Counted from the first letter of the stretch, positions 24,806 to 32,744 are shown. The stretch: DNA of 37,162 nt from UBA6049 sp965662345 (GCA_965662345.1 CBFIHE010000022.1:1-37162), one strand, 5' to 3'. Made by a program: numbers and translations. Notes: generated by a model not told the origin, from the sequence alone.

Positions 24806-26506
24806 GCCAAAGTGAATCTTTCCTGAGCGTAAATCTAAAGATTGATTAAACCGACTTCCCAATCCATAGTTTACAGAAAAAATCCCCGCACCAGTTCTAA
24901 AGCTAACACCAGCTCCAAAACCATATGGGTCATCTCGTTCATTTGTGTTGGCAGAAGTGTTCTCATAAATGGCATAGTCTAAAAAGAGATAGGTGTATGC
25001 ATCCTTCTCAAGCAAGAACCGCGTTTCCAAGGTTTGGATTACATATCCTGAGGCGAAAATAGACTCTTCATCAAAGCCTCTTATACTTCTCAAGCCCCCC
25101 AACCTAAATAGCTCATTTCTGAAAAGTGTTTCGTTTTGTATCAGTCCTGCTTGCGCGCGATAGTGTATGGCAGCCCGCTTAAACACTGGAATGAAGATGC
25201 TTCCATCTGTGGTTACTTTATATTGCGTTGTTTTGAAGTTTAACGAATCGTAATTTACATCTTCTAAGGCTGGATTTTCTCGTATACTTTTTTCACCAAC
25301 GCCTCCTGAGGCGTGAAAGCTATAGCCTTGCCTCGGATTCAATTTGTAATCTAGGCGAGCAGTTTGAAAAGTTATTCCATAGTGTAAATAAGAAACATCT
25401 GCAACATCAGGTAAAGACGCACTTCCTTCGTAAGGTGCGGTAGATATAATATTTGAGTTTTCAGAAGTAACATTCACTTCAAAGTAATCCCCTCCTGTAA
25501 GCGCATATTGAATTCCAGCTTTAGCGGTTATGGTAGAAAATGTAGTGTCTCTTCTGTAAATTCTAAAAGAGCCATCTAAACCTAGAGGAGTATTTAGCAA
25601 AAACGGCAGATTTAAGGCTAATCCAATATCTTGAGTTTGCGTTTGTAGTCTTCTCCAACGCAGTTCAAAACTTTCACCTTTTCCCAAGGCGCTCAGTAGT
25701 TTCAGGTGAACATCTCCCGTAATGACTAATTCTCCAGTATTTGCATCGGGCTGGAAGCCCAGGACTCCATTAAAGTCATTGGCCTTTTCTTTATTTAATG
25801 GAAGAACTAAAGTGGTCTTTTTGTCTGTAAACAGAATTTCTGAAGACGTTGCCTGACTAACAAAAGCAAGTTCATCTATGCGCTGCGGAATCTCTCTCAA
25901 GCGTTGCTCATTGTAGAAGCTTCCTGGTTTAATCCGTATGTAGTTAGATATGTATTTATCGCTTATTTTGGCAGACCCCACTATGCTTACAGAGTCTATT
26001 TTGATTTCTGGCCCAGGAGAACTCACCAAAGTGGCACTAATTTCATTTCCATCTATGTGGATACTATCTAGCTGTACTGCTGCGAATGGAAATCCAGAAT
26101 TTTCGAAATAGGTCACCAAGGTACTCATGTATTCAGACAACTCTTGGGGTGATACAGGCTTCTCTTCAAGTACCTTAATGTTTTGTTTGCCAGAACTGAG
26201 GATTATGGATTCTTGCTGACCCATTCTTAAATCTATCCATCTATATTGAACCCCTGGTAAAACAACAAGAATGGGGTTAAGACTATCTGAAAAGTCTTGA
26301 CGAATGATTGGATTTAAAAAACCATTTGAATAGCAAACTGTGCGAGCGGTTTGTAGAGCATCTGTATTGGCTACAGATTGAACTTCTTTCTCTAATAGGC
26401 GGCATATTTCAGGCACAGTATCGCAATGCACTTTAAGTTGAACTTGAGAGAAGCCAACTCTTCCCTGAATCAAAAGGGTTAGTATGATTAGTACTCTATA
26501 CGCCAA
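24788..26506 (-). CDS. Omp85/BamA-TamA-like outer membrane barrel with POTRA region
   Basis: Omp85 proteins insert or export proteins across the outer membrane. The 572 residues begin with a signal peptide (MAYRVLIILTLL, cleavage likely near VGFS-Q). Residues about 20-235 are soluble, with a POTRA-like segment (IKIDSVSIVGSAKISDKYI, then GSFYNEQRLREIPQRI). The rest is a beta barrel. The lid-loop motif GLRSIRGF ends at residue 478, and the protein ends in Phe-Phe, as outer membrane barrels often do. It is shorter than BamA (about 800) and has fewer POTRA repeats, so it is probably not the essential BamA. The start overlaps the end of ung by 19 bases. The partner or cargo is unknown. Confidence 0.85.
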   Translation of the reverse strand: MAYRVLIILTLLIQGRVGFSQVQLKVHCDTVPEICRLLEKEVQSVANTDALQTARTVCYSNGFLNPIIRQDFSDSLNPILVVLPGVQYRWIDLRMGQQESIILSSGKQNIKVLEEKPVSPQELSEYMSTLVTYFENSGFPFAAVQLDSIHIDGNEISATLVSSPGPEIKIDSVSIVGSAKISDKYISNYIRIKPGSFYNEQRLREIPQRIDELAFVSQATSSEILFTDKKTTLVLPLNKEKANDFNGVLGFQPDANTGELVITGDVHLKLLSALGKGESFELRWRRLQTQTQDIGLALNLPFLLNTPLGLDGSFRIYRRDTTFSTITAKAGIQYALTGGDYFEVNVTSENSNIISTAPYEGSASLPDVADVSYLHYGITFQTARLDYKLNPRQGYSFHASGGVGEKSIRENPALEDVNYDSLNFKTTQYKVTTDGSIFIPVFKRAAIHYRAQAGLIQNETLFRNELFRLGGLRSIRGFDEESIFASGYVIQTLETRFLLEKDAYTYLFLDYAIYENTSANTNERDDPYGFGAGVSFRTGAGIFSVNYGLGSRFNQSLDLRSGKIHFGFVSFF

Positions 26507-27183
26507 TCTATTGGGTCTAACTGATGAGATTGCAAAAATGCATTGACTTTTGAAAAAGGCTTTGAACCAAAGAACCCGCGATTTGCCGAAAAAGGAGAAG
26601 GATGCGGACTAGTATGAATCAAATGCTTGTTGTTATCAATCAAATGTGCTTTACTACCTGCAAAATTGCCCCACAGAATAAATGCAACGTGTTCTTTTTG
26701 AACAGAAACAGATTTGATTACCGCATCGGTAAAAGTTTGCCATCCAATCTTTTGGTGTGACCCTGGGTCGCCTTGCCTCACCGTTAGCATTGCGTTTAAC
26801 AGTAATACTCCATTATTGGCCCAAGAGGTTAGATTCCCGTGTTGTGGAGGAGCAATTTTTAAATCGGATTCCAATTCCTTATACATGTTCTTTAGTGAAG
26901 GAGGTATGCGAACTCCTCTTTGAACAGAAAAGCTAAGCCCGTGTGCTTGTCCTGGCCCGTGGTATGGATCTTGTCCCAAAATAACTGCTTTAACATTCTC
27001 CAAAGGAGTGGAATTGAATGCGTTGAACACCTCCGATCCTTTGGGGAAAACTGTAAACTCTCTTTTTTCGTTTAATAATATTTTTTTGAGTTCGCTGAAA
27101 TAGGGCTTTCGGAATTCTGGTTCTAGAACCTTTTTCCAAGAGGAATGAATCTCAATTTTATCTGGATTAACTGCAGTGCTCAT
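26488..27183 (-). CDS. ung: Uracil-DNA glycosylase, family 1
   Basis: UNG removes uracil from DNA and starts base excision repair. From ATG 27183 the protein is 231 residues (E. coli 229); the open frame extends 52 codons further upstream, but that stretch is not UNG-like and covers the divergent promoter. The water-activating motif GQDPYHGPGQAHG holds Asp72, and the second motif HPSPFSANRGFFG holds His194. The residue after HPSP is Phe198, where E. coli and human enzymes have the DNA-intercalating Leu. It is the first gene of a six-gene minus-strand unit and is divergent from the small lipoprotein gene, 91 bases away. Confidence 0.95.
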   Translation of the reverse strand: MSTAVNPDKIEIHSSWKKVLEPEFRKPYFSELKKILLNEKREFTVFPKGSEVFNAFNSTPLENVKAVILGQDPYHGPGQAHGLSFSVQRGVRIPPSLKNMYKELESDLKIAPPQHGNLTSWANNGVLLLNAMLTVRQGDPGSHQKIGWQTFTDAVIKSVSVQKEHVAFILWGNFAGSKAHLIDNNKHLIHTSPHPSPFSANRGFFGSKPFSKVNAFLQSHQLDPIDWRIEY

Positions 27184-27222
27184 ACTGGGTATTTGAAATG
27201 GATATACAAACAAAACTTGAAA

Positions 27223-27255
27223 TTTGGGAATTTCGTTTGAAAGGGGGTACATTTG
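27223..27255 (+). promoter_or_regulatory. Promoter of the lipoprotein-bacilliredoxin pair
   Basis: TTTG (27223-27226) and TACATTTG (27248-27255) lie 21 bases apart and match the Bacteroidota TTTG/TAnnTTTG promoter without mismatch. Transcription should begin near 27261, leaving a leader of about 14 bases before the ATG at 27275. It sits in the 91-base gap divergent from ung. I do not see an equally good promoter for ung on the other strand. Confidence 0.65.
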
Positions 27256-27274
27256 TGTAGATAAAATCAAATAA

Positions 27275-27403
27275 ATGAAAAAGTCTATCACACTTTTAGT
27301 TGCCGTTGTAGCTGTATTAGCAATCTCCGCATCTTGCAAAAGCCATGAGCGTTGTCCAGCATACGGAAAGGTAGCGCCTGATACCCAAGAGGTAAAGGTA
27401 TAA
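27275..27403 (+). CDS. 42-residue lipoprotein with CPAYGK motif, function unknown
   Basis: The gene is too short for many gene finders but well supported. A consensus promoter lies upstream. The protein has a lipoprotein signal (MKKSITLLVAVVAVLAISAS) with lipidation Cys21, and its TAA shares its last base with the next ATG (TAATG). The mature part is only 22 residues: lipid-Cys, a short KSHER stretch, a second Cys at 27 in RCPAYGK, then a polar tail ending EVKV. From memory, small lipoproteins with such Cys-Pro motifs recur in Bacteroidota, but I know of no function. Coupling to a bacilliredoxin suggests a link to thiol chemistry; that is inference. Confidence 0.8.
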   Translation: MKKSITLLVAVVAVLAISASCKSHERCPAYGKVAPDTQEVKV

Positions 27404-27735
27404 TGTGGAAATACATCCGTTCAGAGGAAGAATTAAACGCTGTACTTGATGAAAGTGCAGATCGCCCTACGGTTTTATTTAAGCACAGTACGAGATGCCC
27501 GCTCAGTTCGATGGTTAAAAGAAGGTTTGAAGCAGACTTCAAACTTGAGGGTGCAAACATCTACCTTGTAGACATTATTTCTTACAGAGGTATTTCAAAC
27601 CAAATTGCTTCGTTAACGGGAGTCACGCACGAATCTCCACAATTACTAATCCTGAAGGATAGAGAAACATTCTTCAATGCATCTCACGGTGCCATTGATG
27701 GAGTGCAAACAGTTAGATTACTAACTAACGGCTAA
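27403..27735 (+). CDS. ytxJ: YtxJ-type monothiol bacilliredoxin
   Basis: YtxJ (DUF2847) proteins have a thioredoxin fold with one active-site Cys and are linked to bacillithiol chemistry, where they are thought to remove bacillithiol from protein thiols. The 110 residues fit. The N-terminal strand PTVLFKHSTRCPLSS carries Cys32 in a Cys-Pro motif without a second Cys, and a cis-Pro loop lies at SPQL (Pro79). The start overlaps the upstream lipoprotein stop by one base, so translation is probably coupled. No bacillithiol synthesis gene (bshA, bshB, bshC) is in the window. No signal peptide is seen, so it should act in the cytoplasm, although its partner is exported. Confidence 0.85.
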   Translation: MWKYIRSEEELNAVLDESADRPTVLFKHSTRCPLSSMVKRRFEADFKLEGANIYLVDIISYRGISNQIASLTGVTHESPQLLILKDRETFFNASHGAIDGVQTVRLLTNG

Positions 27736-27758
27736 TTCTCTCTTATCAAAACAAAGTT

Positions 27759-27787
27759 TTTGCATACTCGTTTAATCACTAAATTCG
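27759..27787 (+). promoter_or_regulatory. Candidate promoter for the 27792 gene and lipA
   Basis: A TTTG-like box (27759-27762) and TAAATTCG (27780-27787) lie 17 bases apart, with one mismatch from TAnnTTTG. The predicted start point falls on or next to the GTG at 27792, so the transcript would be nearly leaderless. The stretch 27778-27792 matches 13 of 15 bases of the candidate gltA promoter at 17573-17587. Confidence 0.5.
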
Positions 27788-27791
27788 CACA

Positions 27792-28553
27792 GTGATTAAG
27801 CTTAGCACATATGTACTTATTCTTGCCGCACTTACTCTTGCTGCTTTTGGAGTTAAGGCGCAAGGTGCAACAGACCCTGCTAAAAAAAAAGCTAAGCTAT
27901 ATTACAAGTCTGAGTATGTGTTTGGTGCATTTCTGCATACGCAAGGCTATGGAGGATATTTTAGGTATATGCAAAACCTCACTGGTTCAAGCCAACTGGT
28001 ATATGGTTTTGAGCTGTCGAACATGAGACATCCTAAACAGCAGAAAATTTTCAATCCATACTTCGAAGAAGCCAAAGGTTATTTTTATGGCAAGCTCAAC
28101 TCTCTTACGATTACCAGATTTAACATGGGTAACCAAAAGGTTATTTTTGGCAAAGAGTTAGACAAAGGAGTGAAGATCAGCTACATCTACCAAGGAGGTG
28201 TAACGCTAGGGTGGGTAGCCCCAGTTTACTTAGAAGTGTCAGAAGGACCTGGCATTGGCGGTGGAAGTATAAACACAGAACGTTACGACCCACTGAAGCA
28301 TAACTTGAACAATATTTATGGAAGAGCATCTTTTGTTCATGGCTTAGAGCATCTAGGTATTACGCCAGGGGCTCACCTCAAACTAGCCATGAATTTTGAG
28401 TATTCACCGGAAGATGAATCGGTCAAAGCGCTTGAACTAGGCTTTACAGCCGATGCTTTTGCAAAAGAAATTCCCATTATGGCCGCCACTGAAAATTATC
28501 AATTTTGGTACACCTTCTACTTAAGTATTCACTTAGGTAAAAAGATTTATTAA
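27792..28553 (+). CDS. Exported protein of unknown function, probably outer membrane
   Basis: I do not recognise the family. The 253 residues begin at a GTG; an in-frame stop (27780-27782) lies just upstream and no ATG follows in the first part, so GTG is the only usual start that keeps the signal peptide (LSTYVLILAALTLAAFGVKAQ). After it comes a short Lys-rich linker, then alternating aromatic and polar strands (FGAFLHTQGYGGYFRYMQN, LVYGFELSNMRH, VKISYIYQGGVTLGWVAPVY). The protein ends FYLSIHLGKKIY. This pattern suggests a small beta barrel or a barrel-like outer membrane protein. It lies four bases before lipA and is probably cotranscribed with it. Confidence 0.75.
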   Translation: MIKLSTYVLILAALTLAAFGVKAQGATDPAKKKAKLYYKSEYVFGAFLHTQGYGGYFRYMQNLTGSSQLVYGFELSNMRHPKQQKIFNPYFEEAKGYFYGKLNSLTITRFNMGNQKVIFGKELDKGVKISYIYQGGVTLGWVAPVYLEVSEGPGIGGGSINTERYDPLKHNLNNIYGRASFVHGLEHLGITPGAHLKLAMNFEYSPEDESVKALELGFTADAFAKEIPIMAATENYQFWYTFYLSIHLGKKIY

Positions 28554-28557
28554 AAAT

Positions 28558-29460
28558 ATGTCTACAGCTGTCGCAACAAAGAAGACTACATCTATCCATA
28601 ATCCTGAGGGGAAAGTGATGACACAAAAACCGAAATGGTTACGCGTAAAATTGCCTACGGGAGAGGATTACAAACAAGTGCGTAAAATCGTTTCAGATTA
28701 CAAATTACATACGATTTGTGAAAGCGGTAATTGCCCTAATATGGGTGAATGCTGGGGCGAGGGTACGGCTACTTTTATGATTTTAGGAAATATCTGTACC
28801 CGTTCATGCGGATTTTGTTCAGTGGCCACAGGTAAGCCAGATAAGGTAGATCCTTTTGAGCCTATTCGCGTAGCCAAATCAGTGAAGTTGATGGGGGTGA
28901 AGCATTGCGTAATCACCTCTGTAGATCGCGATGATTTGAAAGATGGAGGTTCAGGTGTTTGGGTTGATACGGTGAATGCAGTAAGGAGAATGAGTCCAGA
29001 AACTACAATGGAAACCTTAATTCCTGATTTCCGAGGTGTTTGGGAAAACTTGGATCGAGTTATTGCTGTGGCTCCAGAAATTGTTTCTCACAACCTAGAA
29101 ACAGTGAGAAGACTTACCAAGCAAGTGAGAATTCAAGCTAAATATGATAGAAGTCTAGAAGTACTATTTCGCTTAAAAAAAGGTGGTATGGTTACGAAAT
29201 CTGGAATTATGTTGGGGCTTGGTGAAAAAGAGGAAGAGGTTTTGGAGACTATGGATGATTTAAGAGCTGTAGGTGTAAGCATACTTACCATGGGTCAGTA
29301 TCTCCAACCAACACCTAAGCATTTACCTGTAGATGAGTTTATTACGCCTGAGAAGTTCGAGGAGTACCGAGAAATTGCTCTCTCAAAGGGGTTTCGATTT
29401 GTTGAAAGCGGTCCTTTAGTGAGAAGTTCCTATCATGCAGAAAAACATATCGAGAAATAA
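28558..29460 (+). CDS. lipA: Lipoyl synthase
   Basis: LipA is a radical-SAM enzyme that inserts two sulfurs into protein-bound octanoyl groups, making lipoate for pyruvate and 2-oxoglutarate dehydrogenases and the glycine cleavage system. The 300 residues are within family range. The auxiliary cluster motif is Cys54, Cys59 and Cys65 (CESGNCPNMGEC). The radical-SAM cluster is Cys80, Cys84 and Cys87 (CTRSCGFC). The C-terminal RSSYHAEKH supplies the conserved Ser ligand. No lipB is next to it. It follows the unknown exported gene by four bases. Downstream there are 140 bases without a gene. Confidence 0.97.
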   Translation: MSTAVATKKTTSIHNPEGKVMTQKPKWLRVKLPTGEDYKQVRKIVSDYKLHTICESGNCPNMGECWGEGTATFMILGNICTRSCGFCSVATGKPDKVDPFEPIRVAKSVKLMGVKHCVITSVDRDDLKDGGSGVWVDTVNAVRRMSPETTMETLIPDFRGVWENLDRVIAVAPEIVSHNLETVRRLTKQVRIQAKYDRSLEVLFRLKKGGMVTKSGIMLGLGEKEEEVLETMDDLRAVGVSILTMGQYLQPTPKHLPVDEFITPEKFEEYREIALSKGFRFVESGPLVRSSYHAEKHIEK

Positions 29461-29568
29461 CCTGTTACCATTAATAGTTTATTGAAAACCGAAAAACCAT
29501 AAACAACCACCGTTATCGGGTTTGCACTACCAAAGAATTGTGAAAAAAAGTTAAATTGCAGGCCTTTC

Positions 29569-29576
29569 TAATTTCG
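29569..29576 (+). promoter_or_regulatory. Possible -7 element for the Asp-box protein gene
   Basis: TAATTTCG matches TAnnTTTG with one mismatch and lies 24 bases before the ATG at 29601. I cannot place a convincing -33 TTTG at the right distance, so support is weak. The rest of the 140-base gap (29461-29600) is A/T rich and shows no hairpin terminator, RNA gene or repeat. Confidence 0.3.
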
Positions 29577-29600
29577 AACTACGAATTATTGGATACATAT

Positions 29601-32600
29601 ATGAAAACTAAAGTTCTACTTGGTTCTGTTTTAATGTCGGCTGTTGGTGCAGGATTCCTCTTAGCGGAGTGGGGAGCAACAACAAATACATATTCACCTA
29701 GAAGCGAAGAAGTTCGTGTTCGTCCTGATATAGAGGAACGGAAAATGGGTGGCGACAAGATTTTTAAAGAGTTGCGTGCTATGCCTGATGGCACTATTGA
29801 TTTGAATGAAATCAACAGTGTGAAGGAAGAAGTTAAGCGCCAGATGTCTAAACGTAATTCACTTGGTCTCCAATGGGAGTTCATGGGGCCTGCGAATAGA
29901 GGTGGTAGAACAAGAGCAGTTCTGGTTGATAAAGATAACAGTAACCGTGTGTATACTGGTGGAGTCTCAGGTGGGATTTGGATTACTGATAATGCAGGTG
30001 GTACATGGACTCAGTATGACGACTTGATGGAGAATCTCATGATTTCTACCATCGTACAAGGTGCAGATGGCGCCATTTACGTTGGTACTGGTTCTACTTT
30101 CGAAGGTTCTGCTCCAATGCCAGGTGCTGGCATCTTCAAATCTACTGATGGTGGTCAATCATTTACAAAGCTCGCTTCAACAGACCCTGCTACCGAGGGT
30201 AATAACTGGAGATATATCAACAGGATAGCTACCAATCCAAACAATGCTTCAGAAGTATATGCAGGTACTGCTCAAGGGCTCTACGCTTCTTCTGATGGTG
30301 GTAATACTTGGTCTCAAACGTTGTATATAGACCCTTCTTGTAATATTGTGGGAACCAGCGAGATTGAAGATTTGGAATACACAGAATCAGGAAGATTATT
30401 AGTCGGGTATAGTGGTGGAGTGTTTTATTCAGACAATCCAACAGACCCTTGTTCTTTTGTTAGACCAACGGGTATGCCAACAGCTTCACAAAGAATTGAC
30501 ATAGATTACTGTGAAGACGATAACAACATTGCATATGCTATACAAGTAAGTGGTGGATTCTTATCAGGAGTATATGAATCTAACGATGGTGGTGCAACCT
30601 GGTCTTCTATCAGCCCTGCTCCTCCATCAACTACAATTGATAGTACGTTCAGCTTATTTGGAGACAATGGCCAAGGTAATTACGATTTGGCATTAGAAGT
30701 TAAACCAGATGAGTGTGGCAAAATTTATATAGGGGGAGTTCAGACTTACCGAGTAGCAGGTTCTTGGGCACGTATTGCTGAGAATTTTGCATTTGAGCAC
30801 AGCGGTCTCTACGTGCACTCAGACAAGCACTATTTTGAATTTGATCCGAATAATCCGGATGTAATGTATGTAGGTTCTGATGGCGGTATTGGTAAAACTA
30901 CAAATGCTGGAGCTACGCAGCCATTCTGGACAACACAAAACAGAAACTATGGTACAACTCAGTTTTACGGTATTGCTTTTTCGCGTGATGGAAGAGTAAT
31001 CGGTGGAACTCAAGATAATGGAACATGGTTGCTAGATCCTTCTTTACCAGGTATTTCTGCTAAAGATGGCTCAACGGTGAGTGGTGGTGACGGATTTGAT
31101 TGTGCGGTTAGCGATATAGGTACTTTGGCTTTTTCCACTATCCAATATGGTGTAGTGAATAGGGTAAACGCTGTAACTGGAAATTTTGCTCGGTTAACCG
31201 ATGGAGCTACCTCAGGTGAAGGTGTAGCGCCTTTCTGGTCTGTAATTCGCTTGTGGGAGTCTACAAATGATGTTACCTCCAAAGACAGTGTAGTATTTAA
31301 TAACGACACCACAGAACTTTCCTTGGCTAAAGGTAACGGTGCTACAAGGAACTACACGGGAACAATGCTACCAGTGCAAGATGCAGCTGTAGTTAATTCA
31401 GGGTCAGTATTTTTTAGAAATGCATTCGCCAGTTTGGTTCAAGTTGTTGATGACTTTGACGGTGATGGTGTTTTGACCTATGTCAACGATTCTGGTAATG
31501 TAGTTACCGCAGGTTCATTTGATTATGTTACTGGTGCTTACAATGTGACTTTCCCTGTTGCACCAGCAGATCAGAGCGATATAAAAGGATTTTTCACTTC
31601 TTCTTTTGATGCTGGAGATACCCTTGTTTTACGTTCGAATACGTTAAACTACGGCTTTGACTATGTATTGACAGCTCCTTTAGGAGTAGGCGATTCAATT
31701 ATTGTTCAAGATCCTGTACAATCACTAATGGCGCATGCAGTAGGTGGAGGACCAGTAATTACAAGAGATGCCTTGAACGAAGGAAAAATTCCAGACTGGA
31801 TAGATTTACGTACAGTAGCCAATAGTGGAACACCAAGATGTTTCGAGTTTTCTGAAGATGGTAATCATTTGTTTGTTGGATCTGCTTCTGGTGTTTGGAG
31901 ATACTCTGGCTTGAATGATTTATACCTATTCAACGAAGACTCAGTAGCAAGTGTGGTAACGGGTACACGTATTTACAACAACCCAACTGGAGCTGTTACG
32001 GGGTTAGTATTGCACCCAAGCGATGACGAAAAAATGCTTGTTACCATGGGTGGATATGGACATAGTACACACGTTGTTGAATTAACTGGAATAAGAACTG
32101 GAACTGCAATACCTCGTGTTGTTGAAGGTAACCTTCCGGGCTTCCCTGTTTATGACGGTGAATATGATGTTAGAAATCCATCTACTGTTCTAATCGGTAC
32201 TGATTTTGGAGTATGGTCTACTCAAGATATCGATGCAGGTACAGTTGAATGGGCCAATGAAAATGCCACATTAGCAAATACTCCAGTATTTGATGTGATA
32301 CAACAGCGCTTACCATGGCAAGATGCAACTAACCACGAAGTATTCTATCTAGGTACACATGGTAGAGGGATTTGGTCAACAGGCGACTTGGTCAACAGTG
32401 CACCAGACTTTGAAGACTTTGCTGATAGTGATGCAGAGCTAGGCCTAAGTATGTATCCTAATCCTGTGACGAATCAAGGTAGAGTTGACTTTACCCTTGG
32501 CGAGCAGGGAACTGTAGACATTCAAATTTTTGATTTGAGCGGAAAAGCAGTTAAACAATACATGGGGCGTTCGTTCCCAGCTGGTGATAATACATTCAGC

Positions 32601-32693
32601 TTTGAAGCTGGTGATATGCCTGGTGGAACATACGTTATGACAGTTAAAACTGGAAGTACTTACAGCACAGGTAAATTCGTGATTGTAAAGTAA
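29601..32693 (+). CDS. Large T9SS-exported protein with Asp-box (VPS10/sortilin-like) repeats
   Basis: From ATG 29601 the protein is 1030 residues; an upstream in-frame TTG (29556) adds 15 residues before a good signal peptide and is rejected. The signal covers about residues 1-22. A conserved opening LGLQWEFMGPANRGGRTRAV follows. Asp boxes of the SxDxGxTW type lie at about residues 129-136, 181-188, 230-237 and 327-334, the marks of a beta propeller as in sialidases and VPS10 domains. There are no clear sialidase catalytic residues, so a binding or adhesive role is likelier than an enzyme. The last 80 residues, from MYPNPVTNQG, form a T9SS sorting domain ending TGKFVIVK. It is monocistronic, ended by a strong terminator. 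Confidence 0.9.
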   Translation: MKTKVLLGSVLMSAVGAGFLLAEWGATTNTYSPRSEEVRVRPDIEERKMGGDKIFKELRAMPDGTIDLNEINSVKEEVKRQMSKRNSLGLQWEFMGPANRGGRTRAVLVDKDNSNRVYTGGVSGGIWITDNAGGTWTQYDDLMENLMISTIVQGADGAIYVGTGSTFEGSAPMPGAGIFKSTDGGQSFTKLASTDPATEGNNWRYINRIATNPNNASEVYAGTAQGLYASSDGGNTWSQTLYIDPSCNIVGTSEIEDLEYTESGRLLVGYSGGVFYSDNPTDPCSFVRPTGMPTASQRIDIDYCEDDNNIAYAIQVSGGFLSGVYESNDGGATWSSISPAPPSTTIDSTFSLFGDNGQGNYDLALEVKPDECGKIYIGGVQTYRVAGSWARIAENFAFEHSGLYVHSDKHYFEFDPNNPDVMYVGSDGGIGKTTNAGATQPFWTTQNRNYGTTQFYGIAFSRDGRVIGGTQDNGTWLLDPSLPGISAKDGSTVSGGDGFDCAVSDIGTLAFSTIQYGVVNRVNAVTGNFARLTDGATSGEGVAPFWSVIRLWESTNDVTSKDSVVFNNDTTELSLAKGNGATRNYTGTMLPVQDAAVVNSGSVFFRNAFASLVQVVDDFDGDGVLTYVNDSGNVVTAGSFDYVTGAYNVTFPVAPADQSDIKGFFTSSFDAGDTLVLRSNTLNYGFDYVLTAPLGVGDSIIVQDPVQSLMAHAVGGGPVITRDALNEGKIPDWIDLRTVANSGTPRCFEFSEDGNHLFVGSASGVWRYSGLNDLYLFNEDSVASVVTGTRIYNNPTGAVTGLVLHPSDDEKMLVTMGGYGHSTHVVELTGIRTGTAIPRVVEGNLPGFPVYDGEYDVRNPSTVLIGTDFGVWSTQDIDAGTVEWANENATLANTPVFDVIQQRLPWQDATNHEVFYLGTHGRGIWSTGDLVNSAPDFEDFADSDAELGLSMYPNPVTNQGRVDFTLGEQGTVDIQIFDLSGKAVKQYMGRSFPAGDNTFSFEAGDMPGGTYVMTVKTGSTYSTGKFVIVK

Positions 32694-32715
32694 TCCTCAG
32701 TGTAATTCATTATTC

Positions 32716-32744
32716 AAGGCCTCTCTTTTGAGAGGCCTTTTTTT
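32716..32744 (+). terminator. Intrinsic terminator after the Asp-box protein gene
   Basis: AAGGCCTCTC (32716-32725) pairs perfectly with GAGAGGCCTT (32730-32739), ten base pairs with a TTTT loop, followed by a seven-T run (32738-32744). It starts 23 bases after the stop codon and ends 17 bases before the gapA ATG. Confidence 0.9.

Noticed and set aside
27184..27339. 52-codon upstream extension of ung
   Set aside because: It covers the divergent promoter and part of the small lipoprotein gene, and does not resemble UNG.
27288..27560. 90-codon open frame on the minus strand
   Set aside because: Antisense to the small lipoprotein and ytxJ genes, which have a promoter, signal peptide or active-site motif.
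29461..29600. Longest gene-free stretch, checked for RNA genes, riboswitches, terminators or repeats
   Set aside because: A/T rich, no stable hairpin, tRNA-like fold or repeat could be seen by eye; only a weak -7-like box is listed.
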